NCBI GenBank assembly: GCA_002392705.1
Contig: DGHP01000098.1
Coordinates: 1-28,408 of the forward strand
Direction of reading: 5' to 3'
DNA: 28,408 nt
Source: Lachnospiraceae bacterium UBA3845
Lineage (GTDB): Bacteria; Bacillota; Clostridia; Lachnospirales; Lachnospiraceae
Shown: one piece after another, positions 1 through 7,571 of the stretch
How the letters are laid out: every line of letters begins with the position of its first letter
Position numbering within the stretch: the first letter of the stretch is position 1
The notes under the pieces: generated by a model
What the model was told of the DNA's origin: nothing
The model's input: the letters and a program-made list of their open reading frames with translations, nothing else
Databases searched by the model: none
Made by a program: the position numbers and the translations under genes

Positions 1-2
1 AA

Positions 3-56
3 GACGCCCTTATGACGCGGGAAAGTTTTGAAAAGATAAAAGATCTGCTTGAGTAG
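3..56 (+). CDS. C-terminal end of an unidentified protein (partial)
   Basis: Reading the + strand from base 3 gives the last 17 codons of a frame ending in TAG at 54-56 (peptide DALMTRESFEKIKDLLE). The other two forward frames stop earlier. A strong hairpin terminator follows about 60 nt downstream, as expected for the end of a + strand gene. The tail looks like a C-terminal amphipathic helix, but it is too short to name a family. The gene body lies outside the window. Confidence 0.5.
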   Translation, partial: DALMTRESFEKIKDLLE

Positions 57-115
57 AAGGCTGCTCCGGCGAAAGATCGGAAAATATCCGCGCAACGGCG
101 GCGAAAGGCAAAATA

Positions 116-155
116 AAAGCACTGACAGGGAATACGAAATCCGGGTCAGTGCTTT
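116..155. terminator. Bidirectional intrinsic terminator
   Basis: A perfect 11-bp stem (AAAGCACTGAC at 116-126 pairs with 145-155) encloses an 18-nt loop. On the + strand it ends in CTTTATTTG. On the minus strand it is followed by TTATTTTGCC. It lies between the end of the + strand gene at 56 and the end of the minus-strand HPr-like gene at 271, so it can serve both converging genes. Confidence 0.75.
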
Positions 156-161
156 ATTTGT

Positions 162-253
162 TACAATTCACGGCCTAATTTGAAATCAGAACCTGATTCT
201 TACGTGCAAGCACGACGAACCAGAATCCGATTTCAAACAGACCGTGAATAGTA
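162..253. repeat. Palindromic repeat element with ATTCACGG ends
   Basis: The segment is one long imperfect palindrome. TAC-A-ATTCACGG (162-173) pairs with CCGTGAAT-A-GTA (242-253), TTTGAAATC (179-187) with GATTTCAAA (229-237), GATTCT (195-200) with AGAATC (222-227), and CGTGC/GCACG form the tip (203-214). The nested arms could fold into a long hairpin. A partial copy in opposite orientation occurs at 1955-2014 in the coaX leader, so this is a dispersed repeat and not just a terminator. It carries no coding sequence. It may be a MITE-like or REP-like element; its mobility is not shown. Confidence 0.75.
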
Positions 254-270
254 GCCTTTATTTCTTCATA

Positions 271-498
271 TTATACAGCGTATTTTTCAAGTACTTTATC
301 AAATTCTCTGTCGGCATCATGATGATATCTGACTGTCAGGACCTTCCTGAGGTCCATGCTCAGCACGCCCATTAGCGACTTCGCGTCAATGACGACACGG
401 TTATAGCTTACATCTACATCGTAGCTGCATCGCTCCGCGGCCTGCACAAACAGTTCCGCATCCCTTGCTCCATTCAGCCTGATTCTTCTTTCTGACAT
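271..498 (-). CDS. HPr-like protein lacking the active-site histidine
   Basis: The 75-aa product aligns by eye with the phosphotransferase phosphocarrier HPr: the FVQAA helix (residues 17-21) and the KSLMGVLS segment (40-47), which carries the residue equivalent to regulatory Ser46 (S41). In HPr the catalytic loop reads GLHARPA. Here it reads LNGARDA, so the His15 position is Gly10 and the following proline is Asp. Phosphotransfer by the usual mechanism is therefore not expected. The start at 498 is preferred over an upstream in-frame ATG at 519 because GGAGG sits about 6 nt before it. The protein is somewhat shorter than canonical HPr (85-88 aa). It may be a Crh-like regulatory protein or a diverged HPr-fold protein of unknown role. 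A good promoter lies at 683-711, and the terminator at 116-155 lies downstream. Confidence 0.75.
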   Translation of the reverse strand: MSERRIRLNGARDAELFVQAAERCSYDVDVSYNRVVIDAKSLMGVLSMDLRKVLTVRYHHDADREFDKVLEKYAV

Positions 499-682
499 AG
501 TCTCCTCCCGGATTAGCAAAATTTCCCGTACAGATCACGCCCGCCTCGATGGAACTTCCATCCCGTTAATCCCTCCGATTCAGCCCATGTCTTTCCCATT
601 TACAACCTGGCAGGGGATTCAGAAGCCCCCGGACAAGACCCTTTGTCAAGCCCGGCAGCTGCTCTTTTCCCATGCCGACGGA

Positions 683-711
683 ATTATTGCATTGATCCTT
701 GATTTTGTCAA
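683..711 (-). promoter_or_regulatory. Sigma-A promoter for the HPr-like gene
   Basis: On the minus strand a perfect TTGACA (706-711) is followed by 17 nt and AATAAT (683-688, five of six matches to consensus). It lies just past the mrp terminator and points to the HPr-like gene, giving a leader of about 180 nt. Confidence 0.65.
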
Positions 712-815
712 ATAAGGAGAGTAAACGTTTCCCCTGCGGATTTTCGGCATTTTTTGCGCATGAAATGCACGCAAGCCCTTTCTTCACAGCGAGGTTGAAG
801 CAAAAACAAAAAGAA

Positions 816-855
816 GCGGGATCCCGCACACGGAAATGGCTGTGCAGGGCCCCGC
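816..855. terminator. Bidirectional intrinsic terminator after mrp
   Basis: Arms 816-830 and 841-855 form a GC-rich stem of about 15 bp with one mismatch and two G-U pairs. On the minus strand it is followed by TTCTTTTTG (802-815), which suits the end of mrp at 888. On the + strand it is followed by ATTTTTT. Confidence 0.8.
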
Positions 856-887
856 ATTTTTTCATAAAAATCAGCGAAACGACGAAA

Positions 888-1745
888 TTAATTCAGTCCG
901 CGCAGCAGCTCGACCGCATGACTGATGCCTTCCATGGAAAGTTCGGCAAATCTGCCTTCGTCCGCCATCTGCGCCCAGGAGGAATCGACCGGGATCTTTC
1001 CTGCAACCTGAAGCTGCATATCCCCGGCGACCTGATCGATGCTGCTCTTTCCGAAGATATCAATCTTCTTTCCGCAGTCCGGGCAGACCAGATAACTGTA
1101 GTTCTCGATCACGCCGAGTACCGGAACCTGCATCAGATGCGCCATGTTCACGGCCTTCGCGACGATCATACGGACAAGATCCTGCGGACTTGTGACGATA
1201 AAGACTCCGTCCACCGGGAGGGACTGAAAAACGGTAAGGGGAACGTCGCCTGTTCCGGGAGGCATATCCACGAGCAGATAATCCAGCTCGCCCCAGACGA
1301 CATCCGTCCAGAACTGCTTTACCATACCCGCGATGATCGGGCCTCTCCAGACCACTGCCTGTTCCGGATCCGGTACCAGAAGATTCAGGCTCATAACCTT
1401 GATGCCGTTTTTAGTCAGTTCCGGAATAATCTGATCCTCCGCAAGCGCTTCCGCCTGTTTCGTCAGCCCGTACATCTTCGGAATGGACGGTCCTGTGATA
1501 TCCGCGTCCAGAATGCCGACCCGTGCTCCGGATGCAGCCAGGGCGTTGGCTATGGAAGCTGTCACAAAGGACTTTCCTACGCCGCCTTTGCCGGAAACTA
1601 CTCCGATCACATGTCTGACATTGCTGTAGGCGTTCTGGTCAGCCCGGAAAGGATTCTCTCCCGGCTGCTGTCTGCTGGGGCATCCCTCACAGCTTGACTG
1701 GCCGCAGCTTGACGCGCTGGGACATGTCTGATCTTTTTCTGCCAT
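888..1745 (-). CDS. mrp: Mrp/NBP35-family Fe-S cluster carrier ATPase
   Basis: This 285-aa cytosolic P-loop ATPase carries or inserts Fe-S clusters in target proteins (ApbC/Mrp/Nbp35 family). Visible features are the deviant Walker A SGKGGVGKS (51-59), the switch segment DADITGPSIPKMYG (80-93), Walker B LLVDMPPGTGD (157-167) and the cluster-binding CPDC (C221, C224). The N-terminus adds four cysteines (C8, C14, C19, C22), typical of clostridial members and reminiscent of the Nbp35 N-terminal cluster site, though the spacing differs. Start at 1745 has GGGAGG 8 nt upstream. It is divergent from coaX with a candidate promoter at 1876-1904, and ends at the terminator at 816-855. The gene appears intact. 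Confidence 0.93.
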   Translation of the reverse strand: MAEKDQTCPSASSCGQSSCEGCPSRQQPGENPFRADQNAYSNVRHVIGVVSGKGGVGKSFVTASIANALAASGARVGILDADITGPSIPKMYGLTKQAEALAEDQIIPELTKNGIKVMSLNLLVPDPEQAVVWRGPIIAGMVKQFWTDVVWGELDYLLVDMPPGTGDVPLTVFQSLPVDGVFIVTSPQDLVRMIVAKAVNMAHLMQVPVLGVIENYSYLVCPDCGKKIDIFGKSSIDQVAGDMQLQVAGKIPVDSSWAQMADEGRFAELSMEGISHAVELLRGLN

Positions 1746-1875
1746 AATACAAACCTCCCTTTTCTTTTAAAACCCGCATCGCGCCGGATCCCGCGGCTTC
1801 TGTCACCGCCGTGCGCAGACTGGGATCTTTATGAATTCTATCTTAACCTGCCCCGCTTCACGCGGCAGTATCCCT

Positions 1876-1904
1876 ATCTTAACATGGCAGCAGGTGCAAA
1901 ACAA
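1876..1904 (-). promoter_or_regulatory. Candidate promoter for mrp
   Basis: On the minus strand TTGTTT (1899-1904), 17 nt and TAAGAT (1876-1881) precede mrp by about 125 nt. The -10 lies in one copy of a direct repeat CTATCTTAAC found at 1838-1847 and 1874-1883, so a second start closer to the gene is possible. Confidence 0.4.
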
Positions 1905-1911
1905 GTTCTCT

Positions 1912-1940
1912 TTGATGTGCATACCGGCTTGTGATATATT
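1912..1940 (+). promoter_or_regulatory. Promoter for coaX and pepP
   Basis: TTGATG (1912-1917), a 17-nt spacer and TATATT (1935-1940). Its -35 box lies 7 nt from the candidate mrp -35 on the other strand, so the two divergent transcripts share a compact control region. The leader is about 110 nt and contains the partial ATTCACGG repeat. Confidence 0.55.
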
Positions 1941-1954
1941 GGGTAATGGTATGT

Positions 1955-2014
1955 TACTATTCACGGCCTTTGAAATCGGGTTCTGGTTCGTCGTGCCTGC
2001 ACGTAAGAATCAGG
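1955..2014 (+). repeat. Partial copy of the ATTCACGG repeat in the coaX leader
   Basis: These 60 bases match the reverse complement of 194-253 with only a few substitutions and one 2-3 nt gap. Shared blocks include TACTATTCACGG, TTTGAAATCGG, TCTGGTTCGTCGTGC and TGCACGTAAGAATCAGG. After 2014 similarity stops, so the second half of the palindrome is missing. It lies between the promoter and the start codon of coaX and will be transcribed in its leader. Confidence 0.75.
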
Positions 2015-2055
2015 CAGGGGATAAATCCCGGAAAACCAGTCGAAAGGAGACCACC

Positions 2056-2826
2056 ATGCTTCTTGCAATAGATATCGGAAATACCAACATCGTCCTGGGG
2101 GGGATCGAGGGGGAAGAGACCCTTTTCACGGAACGGCTCTCCACAGATACCGGCAAGACAGACCTGGAATACGCCCTTCTGTTTGATACCGCGCTGAGAA
2201 TTCACTCTGTGGATCCTGCTTCCGTCAGCGGCGCCATCATCGGCTCAGTTGTCCCGCCCATTAATTCCATCATACAGGCTGCACTGCAGAAGGTATGTTC
2301 CGTTCAGGCGCTTATCGTCGGACCGGGGATCCGGACCGGTCTCAATATCCGCATGGACGATCCTGCTTCCGTGGGCGCTGACCTGATCGCCGGCGCGGTC
2401 GGTGCGCTGGCTTCCTATGAGCCGCCGCTGATGGTCATCGATATGGGTACTGCTACGACCCTGTGTGTTGTCGACAGCCGGAGGGACTTCATAGGCGGAA
2501 TCATCATGCCGGGAATCCGGGTTTCTCTGGAATCCCTGGTATCCGAAGCTTCCATGCTCCAGGGAATCAGCCTGAAGATGCCCCGCAAAGTAATCGGCAG
2601 CAATACGGTCGACGCCATGCGCAGCGGGATCATGCTGGGCAGCGCTTCCATGCTGGACGGACTGATCGACCGGGTCTGCGATGAGCTGGGAGAAAAAGCG
2701 ACGATTATCGCAACGGGCGGCTGGGCCCCGCGCGTGATCCCGTCCTGCCGGCATGAGATCATACTGGATGAGAACCTGCTTCTGAACGGTCTGCGGATGA
2801 TCTATGAGCGCAACCGCCGCAGCTGA
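2056..2826 (+). CDS. coaX: Type III pantothenate kinase
   Basis: The product phosphorylates pantothenate, the first step of coenzyme A synthesis. It is a 256-aa ASKHA-fold enzyme of normal family length. Visible motifs are the N-terminal DIGNTN phosphate loop (6-11), GADL with the likely catalytic Asp (D109), DMGTATT (129-135) and GGIIMPGI (147-154). The frame is open upstream to 1831, but ATG 2056 is chosen because it follows AAAGGAG and begins exactly at the conserved MLLAIDIGNTN. The upstream part contains the repeat and no family sequence. It is probably cotranscribed with the aminopeptidase gene 18 nt downstream. Confidence 0.94.
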   Translation: MLLAIDIGNTNIVLGGIEGEETLFTERLSTDTGKTDLEYALLFDTALRIHSVDPASVSGAIIGSVVPPINSIIQAALQKVCSVQALIVGPGIRTGLNIRMDDPASVGADLIAGAVGALASYEPPLMVIDMGTATTLCVVDSRRDFIGGIIMPGIRVSLESLVSEASMLQGISLKMPRKVIGSNTVDAMRSGIMLGSASMLDGLIDRVCDELGEKATIIATGGWAPRVIPSCRHEIILDENLLLNGLRMIYERNRRS

Positions 2827-2844
2827 AAAACGGAGGAAAACGAT

Positions 2845-4695
2845 ATGACAGTTGAAGAAAAGCTGAGCGCCCTGCGGGCGCGCATGAAGGAAGAGGGTGT
2901 GGATGCCTTTCTGGTTCCCACGGAAGATTTCCACTGCTCGGAATATGTCGGTGACTATTTCAAATGCAGAAAATATCTGACCGGTTTTACAGGTTCGGCA
3001 GGAACCGCGCTTGTAACGGAACAGGAAGCCATGCTCTGGACAGACGGACGCTACTTTATTCAGGCTGCCCAGGAACTTGAAGGCAGCGGCATCAGACTCA
3101 TGAAGGTGGGGGAACCGGGCGTGCCGGCCATCGAAGATTATCTCAGTGAACATCTGGGGAAAGACCAGGTGCTTGCTTTTGACGGCCGCTGCATGACCGC
3201 CGGAAAGGGCGAGCGTTTCAGCCGCCTGCTGGCCGTGAAAGGTGCCCGTGTAAAAGCAGACCTGGATCTGGTCGGCGATATCTGGACGGACCGGCCGGCT
3301 CTCTCCTGTGCGCCTGTCTGGGAGCTTGGCACAGAATATACAGGTCTTTCCCGCGCAGAGAAGATCCGGATGATCCGGGACGAGATGAAAAAGAACCGCT
3401 GCAGCTTCCATATCATGACCGCCCTGGATGATATCGCATGGCTTTTAAATCTGCGCGGCGATGATATTCCCTGCAATCCGGTTTTCATGAGCTATGCCGT
3501 GGTGACGGACACGGAAGTCCTGCTCTTCTCCCAGGAAGAAGCATTCAAAGGCTCCGGCGCGGATCCCTTTACCGATCCCTCCGCCTGCCCCGGACTTCTG
3601 AAGGACCGTCTGGCAGAAGACCAGGTCCGCCTGCTTCCCTACGGGGATCTGTACAGCTTCCTGAAGACCATTCCGGAGAAAAGCCGTGTTCTGCTTGATT
3701 CGACCAGCGTGAACTACACGATCTGGAACTCGATTCCGAAGACGGCCGTCAAAGTCGATAAGGCCGGTCCCGCCCTTCTTTCCAAGGCCGTCAAGACGCC
3801 CGTGGAGATGGAGAACATGCGGACCGCCCATATCCGGGACGGCGTCGCTGTGACCCGTTTCATGTACTGGCTCAAAAAAAGAATGGAAAACTATGACGCA
3901 GAAAAGGATCCGGAGACCGAGATCAGTACGGCTGAAAAACTGGAATCCTTCCGGAAGATGCAGCCCCATTATATGGGCCCCAGTTTTGATACCATCAGCT
4001 CCTGGGGATACCACGCGGCCATCGTCCATTATTCCGCAACAGAAGAGACGGATATTCCTCTGCAGAACCATTCCTTCCTTCTGGTGGATTCCGGCGGACA
4101 GTATCTGGAGGGCACGACGGACATCACCAGAACCTTCGTGCTTGGTGCCCTGACCCGGGAGGAAAAAGAATACTTCACACGGGTTCTGAGAGGGCATCTG
4201 AATCTAGCCGACTGCCGCTTTAAATACGGCTGCACCGGAACCGCCTTCGATTATGTCGCCCGCAGGCCGCTCTGGGAGATCGGAAAAGACTACAATCACG
4301 GAACCGGACATGGGGTCGGCTACTGCCTGAACGTCCATGAGGGACCCAACAGCTTCAGCTATAAGACCATGCAGGGCAGAAGAACGCCGGCTGTTTTCGA
4401 GGAGGGTATGGTAACGTCCGACGAGCCCGGCTTCTATCTGGAAGGCAAATTCGGCATCCGGCATGAAAACCTGCTCCTGTGCAGAAATGATTATGAAAAT
4501 GAATACGGCCGTTTTATGAAATTCGAATACCTGACCATGGTTCCCTTCGATCTGGACGGCCTGCTCCCCGAACTGATGACAGACTACGAGATCGGACTGC
4601 TCAACAGCTATCACGCCATGGTCTTCGAAAAGATCTCCCCGTATCTGGAAGGGGACGAGCTTGAATGGCTGAAACACGCTACCCGGGCAATCTGA
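2845..4695 (+). CDS. Aminopeptidase P family protein (M24B, Xaa-Pro aminopeptidase)
   Basis: This 616-aa cytosolic metallopeptidase is expected to remove an N-terminal residue preceding proline. It has the long three-domain layout: two creatinase-like N-terminal domains (about 1-310) and a C-terminal pita-bread catalytic domain. The five metal ligands are all visible: D415 (LLVDSGG), D426 (GTTDITRT), H489 (HGTGHGVG), E527 (DEPGFY) and E541 (RHENLL). The length matches the eukaryote-type or Lachnospiraceae long form, not the roughly 440-aa PepP. GGAGG lies 8 nt before the ATG, and the stop is followed by a strong hairpin. Confidence 0.93.
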   Translation: MTVEEKLSALRARMKEEGVDAFLVPTEDFHCSEYVGDYFKCRKYLTGFTGSAGTALVTEQEAMLWTDGRYFIQAAQELEGSGIRLMKVGEPGVPAIEDYLSEHLGKDQVLAFDGRCMTAGKGERFSRLLAVKGARVKADLDLVGDIWTDRPALSCAPVWELGTEYTGLSRAEKIRMIRDEMKKNRCSFHIMTALDDIAWLLNLRGDDIPCNPVFMSYAVVTDTEVLLFSQEEAFKGSGADPFTDPSACPGLLKDRLAEDQVRLLPYGDLYSFLKTIPEKSRVLLDSTSVNYTIWNSIPKTAVKVDKAGPALLSKAVKTPVEMENMRTAHIRDGVAVTRFMYWLKKRMENYDAEKDPETEISTAEKLESFRKMQPHYMGPSFDTISSWGYHAAIVHYSATEETDIPLQNHSFLLVDSGGQYLEGTTDITRTFVLGALTREEKEYFTRVLRGHLNLADCRFKYGCTGTAFDYVARRPLWEIGKDYNHGTGHGVGYCLNVHEGPNSFSYKTMQGRRTPAVFEEGMVTSDEPGFYLEGKFGIRHENLLLCRNDYENEYGRFMKFEYLTMVPFDLDGLLPELMTDYEIGLLNSYHAMVFEKISPYLEGDELEWLKHATRAI

Positions 4696-4721
4696 ACGCC
4701 CTTAGGCAGCTCTGCTGCAAG

Positions 4722-4747
4722 ATGCCCCGCCGGTGCCGGCGGGGCAT
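4722..4747 (+). terminator. Intrinsic terminator after the aminopeptidase
   Basis: A perfect 12-bp GC-rich stem (ATGCCCCGCCGG at 4722-4733 pairs with 4736-4747) is followed by T-rich TCTCTCTGTTATTATT. It starts 27 nt past the aminopeptidase stop. The minus side lacks a T tract, so it is a weaker stop for the converging MBL-fold gene. Confidence 0.75.
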
Positions 4748-4817
4748 TCTCTCTGTTATTATTGCTTTGGGGGTATTTCCCCTGAAGGCTCTCAATAAGC
4801 TGCTGTTTTTTATGCCG

Positions 4818-5591
4818 TCAGAACTCCAGCGGCCGGAAGGCCGTCGGCAGGACCGCCCTGATTTCCGGAAATTCCTCATCCAGAAGCGTCCGGAGCGGCT
4901 TCAGGTCCATATGCCGGGACAGGGGCGGAAATGCATTGTCGAAATGGCTGAGCAGGATGCTCTTCGGACGGATTCTGCCCAGTACTTCCCGGGCGCAGGC
5001 AACAAGGTCATTATTCCCCTGCCAGGGCAGAATCAGAATGTCCACGCCCTCCGGATAGACCTCATCTCTGTCCAGCGCAAGGCTTCCCAGAAGCAGGATC
5101 TCCTTCTCCTCCGCCCTGATCCTGTAAGATACGATCTCCCCCGCCTCCTTAAAAGAGCGGTTGGCCCAGACAAGGGAAGGAAGGTTCCGCGCGTAGCGCA
5201 CAAGTCTGGACAGTGACAGGGAGTCGCTGAAATGGGAATACTGAAATTCTATGTGCTTTCCTTTCAGAACATCAACCTGTACGCCGCCGAGAAGGATCTC
5301 GTTTCCGGGCCTGACGCAGACCATCCGGTCTGTCTGATCTGTGAATTTCTCCATCGTTCTGCAGCACTGCTCCGTGCAGAAGACCGTCGCTTCCCCTTCT
5401 TCCAGAAGCTCCGGGACATACATCAGATGGTCAAAATGACAGTGCGTAACAAAGATGGTCTCATATTCCAGCAGATCATCAAAGGAAACAAAATTTTCCC
5501 CTCCCCTCATCTGCAGATAAGGGTCAAACAGGATTTTTTCCTTTCCGCTCTCAATGGCAAATGCTGCCGTCCCCAGCCAGGTAATTTTCAT
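4818..5591 (-). CDS. MBL-fold metallo-hydrolase (UlaG-like)
   Basis: This 257-aa protein of the metallo-beta-lactamase superfamily begins directly with the first strands (MKITWLGTAAFAIES) and carries the metal motif THCHFDH (H50, H52, D54, H55). A later LLSHFDNAFPP supplies another likely ligand. The layout resembles the UlaG/YtnP-like or RNase Z-like beta-lactamase_2 group, and the substrate cannot be read from the sequence. A G-rich purine stretch lies directly before the ATG at 5591, a closer spacing than usual. It is 128 nt downstream of the first ABC operon on the same strand with no clear terminator between, so read-through is possible. The gap contains a tandem repeat. Confidence 0.85.
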   Translation of the reverse strand: MKITWLGTAAFAIESGKEKILFDPYLQMRGGENFVSFDDLLEYETIFVTHCHFDHLMYVPELLEEGEATVFCTEQCCRTMEKFTDQTDRMVCVRPGNEILLGGVQVDVLKGKHIEFQYSHFSDSLSLSRLVRYARNLPSLVWANRSFKEAGEIVSYRIRAEEKEILLLGSLALDRDEVYPEGVDILILPWQGNNDLVACAREVLGRIRPKSILLSHFDNAFPPLSRHMDLKPLRTLLDEEFPEIRAVLPTAFRPLEF

Positions 5592-5611
5592 CTCCCCCGC
5601 CTCCCTGCTGC

Positions 5612-5710
5612 TTTCTGTCTGTGCAGACGATCCGGTCGCCGGAATGCCCGTCGTTTCTGTCTGGCAGGCGATCCGGCCGCTCCAGGTCCCGGAATGCCCG
5701 TCGTTTCTGC
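5612..5710. repeat. Two-copy imperfect tandem repeat (42 and 50 bp)
   Basis: Two units, 5612-5653 and 5654-5703, both begin TTTCTGTCTG, share GATCCGG in the middle and end in CGGAATGCCCGTCGT. A third unit begins at 5704. The block CGGAATGCCCGTCGTTTCTG is identical at 5640-5659 and 5690-5709. The repeat fills most of the gap between the ATPase F stop and the MBL-fold start and is non-coding on present evidence. Confidence 0.75.
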
Positions 5711-5719
5711 ATCGTCCTC

Positions 5720-6559
5720 TTATTCCGCCGCTTTCAGCAGCGCCTTTGTGTATTCATGCTGCGGGTTTCGGTAAACCTGCTCCACCCCGCCCTTTTCCAC
5801 GATCCTTCCGCCCTGCATGACCATCACTTTATTGCAGATCTGGTAGATGACATTCAGATCATGGCTGATGAACAGATAGCTCAGCCGGTAATGGTCCTTC
5901 AGATCATCCAGAAGGCGCAGGATCTGTGCCTGGATCGTAACATCCAGGGCCGATACCGGTTCATCCGCTATGACAAAGCGCGGGCGGGTGATCACTGCGG
6001 CGGCGATGCTGACGCGCTGTCTCTGACCGCCCGACAGCTCATAGGGATATCGTTTTGCATACCCCTCGCTCAGACCTACCCTGGAAAGCATCTCCAGGAC
6101 AACCTTCTGCCTCTGCGCGTGATTCAGCACATGCCTGCCCGGAAGAACAAGTCCTGCTGCAAAATCCCCGGAAGATGCCACGGATCTGCTTTCGGCGGCC
6201 GGACCGGCAGAGACAGCTTCCCCGGCAGATATTTTCCTTGCCCTGAGCGCCTCCTCTAAAATCCAGCCGACCGTATGGGCCGGGTTCAGGCTGGAGAAGG
6301 GATCCTGGAAAACCATCTGGGGATATCTGGTATGATGCCGGATCTCGCCGTCCCAGTCCTTTATCATCCCCAGCACGCATCGGGCCAGAGTTGACTTGCC
6401 GCTTCCGCTCTCCCCCACCAGGCCGACGATATCCCCTTCCTCAACGGAAAAGCTCACGTCCCTGAGCACCTGGCTGCGCCGGTTCTTTCTTCCCGGCCAG
6501 GAGCCGTTTAAGCTGTAGAAGCTGTTCAGATGTGATACTTCCAGAATCGGATTTCCCAT
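5720..6559 (-). CDS. Oligopeptide/nickel-type ABC transporter ATPase (OppF/DppF/NikE-like)
   Basis: This is the second ATPase of the first ABC importer and powers uptake with its partner at 6714-7550. In the 279-aa product: Walker [10 protein letters not shown] (49-57), Q-loop [10 protein letters not shown] (84-93), signature LSGGQRQR (175-182), Walker B RFVIADEP (194-201) and H-loop ISHDL (231-235). Start 6559 is chosen because GGGGAG precedes it and the family sequence begins there. A GTG at 6655 with an AAGGA upstream would add 32 Arg-rich residues that do not look like the family. An Ala/Ser/Gly-rich insert at about 108-150, between Q-loop and signature, is longer than usual. The C-terminus ends at KALLKAAE with no cysteine-rich tail. 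Last gene of the transport operon. Confidence 0.9.
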   Translation of the reverse strand: MGNPILEVSHLNSFYSLNGSWPGRKNRRSQVLRDVSFSVEEGDIVGLVGESGSGKSTLARCVLGMIKDWDGEIRHHTRYPQMVFQDPFSSLNPAHTVGWILEEALRARKISAGEAVSAGPAAESRSVASSGDFAAGLVLPGRHVLNHAQRQKVVLEMLSRVGLSEGYAKRYPYELSGGQRQRVSIAAAVITRPRFVIADEPVSALDVTIQAQILRLLDDLKDHYRLSYLFISHDLNVIYQICNKVMVMQGGRIVEKGGVEQVYRNPQHEYTKALLKAAE

Positions 6560-6713
6560 CTTCTCTCCCCTTCTGTCTGAACGTCCGCCGCGCCTTGCCC
6601 GTGCCTGCTCGCTGACGATCACACGCGGCCGCATAAGGCAGTCACAGCCTGACACATGGCAGATCCTTCCGCGGCAGCTGTTTCACCGAAATAAGACGCC
6701 GCTTTGCCGCGCC

Positions 6714-7550
6714 TTACAGGTTCCCGGCGTCATATCCTTCCGATTCCTCCCGGTAGAGCAGGCGCTCTCTCCCGGGAATCGCCGCGATCAGCTCCCGGGT
6801 GTAAGGGTGCTCCGGGTGCCGGAATACCCTTCTGGTTTTCCCCCGCTCGACGATGAGCCCTCTTTTCATGACGATCACATTTTCACAGAGCTTCCTGACC
6901 ACGTTGAGGTCATGGCTGATAAAAAGGATCGCCATATTGTGCTTCCTGTTCAGGTCCCTTAGCAGTTCCAGAATCTGCGCCTGAACCGTCACGTCCAGGG
7001 CGGTCGTCGGTTCATCCGCGATCAGCAGCTTCGGGTTGGTGACGATGGCGGCGGCGATCATCGCCCTCTGCAGCATGCCGCCGGACAGCTCATGCGGATA
7101 CTTGCGGTAGACCTTCTCCGGATCATTCAGTCCCGAGCGGGCCATGGCCTCCAGCGCTCTTTCCTTCCGCTCGGAAGCAGACAGCTTTTTCTCATGGACG
7201 ACGAGGCCTTCCTCAACCTGCCTGCCGATCCGGTAGAGCGGATTGAAGCTTGTCATGGGTTCCTGAAACACAACCGTCATCTCCCGCCCGAGGATCCGGT
7301 TCAGTTCCCGCTCGCTGCAGTCAAAAATCTCATATCCGTCAAGGGTGATGCTTCCGCCCTTATCGGCCTTTCCCACCGGCAGAAGTCCGCTCAGGCACAT
7401 GGCCGTAACCGTCTTGCCGCTTCCGCTCTCGCCGACCAGGCCCAGGATCTCCCCTTCTTCCATGGAAAAGGAGATTCCTCCGACCGCGAAGCGCTCCGGC
7501 CTGGCGTCATGAAAATGTACGCTCAGATCCTTCACTTCCAGAAGACTCAT
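6714..7550 (-). CDS. Oligopeptide/nickel-type ABC transporter ATPase (OppD/DppD/NikD-like)
   Basis: First ATPase of the importer, 278 aa. Walker A GESGSGKT (40-47), Q-loop FQEPMTSFNP, signature LSGGMLQR, Walker B LLIADEP and ISHDL H-loop are all present, so it should be active. It is shorter than OppD (about 330 aa) because it ends soon after the HPEHPYTRELI element and has no cysteine-rich tail, as in NikD-type proteins. GGAGGAG precedes the ATG, and the permease C stop lies 21 nt upstream. 154 nt separate it from the next gene, an unusually long gap for paired ATPases. Confidence 0.92.
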   Translation of the reverse strand: MSLLEVKDLSVHFHDARPERFAVGGISFSMEEGEILGLVGESGSGKTVTAMCLSGLLPVGKADKGGSITLDGYEIFDCSERELNRILGREMTVVFQEPMTSFNPLYRIGRQVEEGLVVHEKKLSASERKERALEAMARSGLNDPEKVYRKYPHELSGGMLQRAMIAAAIVTNPKLLIADEPTTALDVTVQAQILELLRDLNRKHNMAILFISHDLNVVRKLCENVIVMKRGLIVERGKTRRVFRHPEHPYTRELIAAIPGRERLLYREESEGYDAGNL

Positions 7551-7571
7551 GGACTCCTCCTCTCTTAACGC

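Larger units (their letters stand above)
499..887. other. 389-nt intergenic region with one promoter and one terminator
   Basis: No convincing gene was found here. In minus-strand order the stretch holds the mrp terminator (816-855), a sigma-A promoter (683-711) and a roughly 180-nt leader of the HPr-like gene. A minus-strand frame at 566-865 (99 codons) crosses the terminator, has no visible ribosome binding site and resembles nothing known, so it was not called. Confidence 0.6.

Noticed and set aside
566..865. 99-codon minus-strand frame with several cysteines
   Set aside because: It crosses the mrp terminator and the HPr-like gene promoter and has no Shine-Dalgarno or known motif.
1831..2055. 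75-codon N-terminal extension of CoaX
   Set aside because: It contains the promoter and the palindromic repeat; the family N-terminus and the ribosome binding site are at 2056.
2245..3411. 388-codon minus-strand frame across coaX and the aminopeptidase gene
   Set aside because: Both + strand genes have intact catalytic motifs and ribosome binding sites; this frame has neither.
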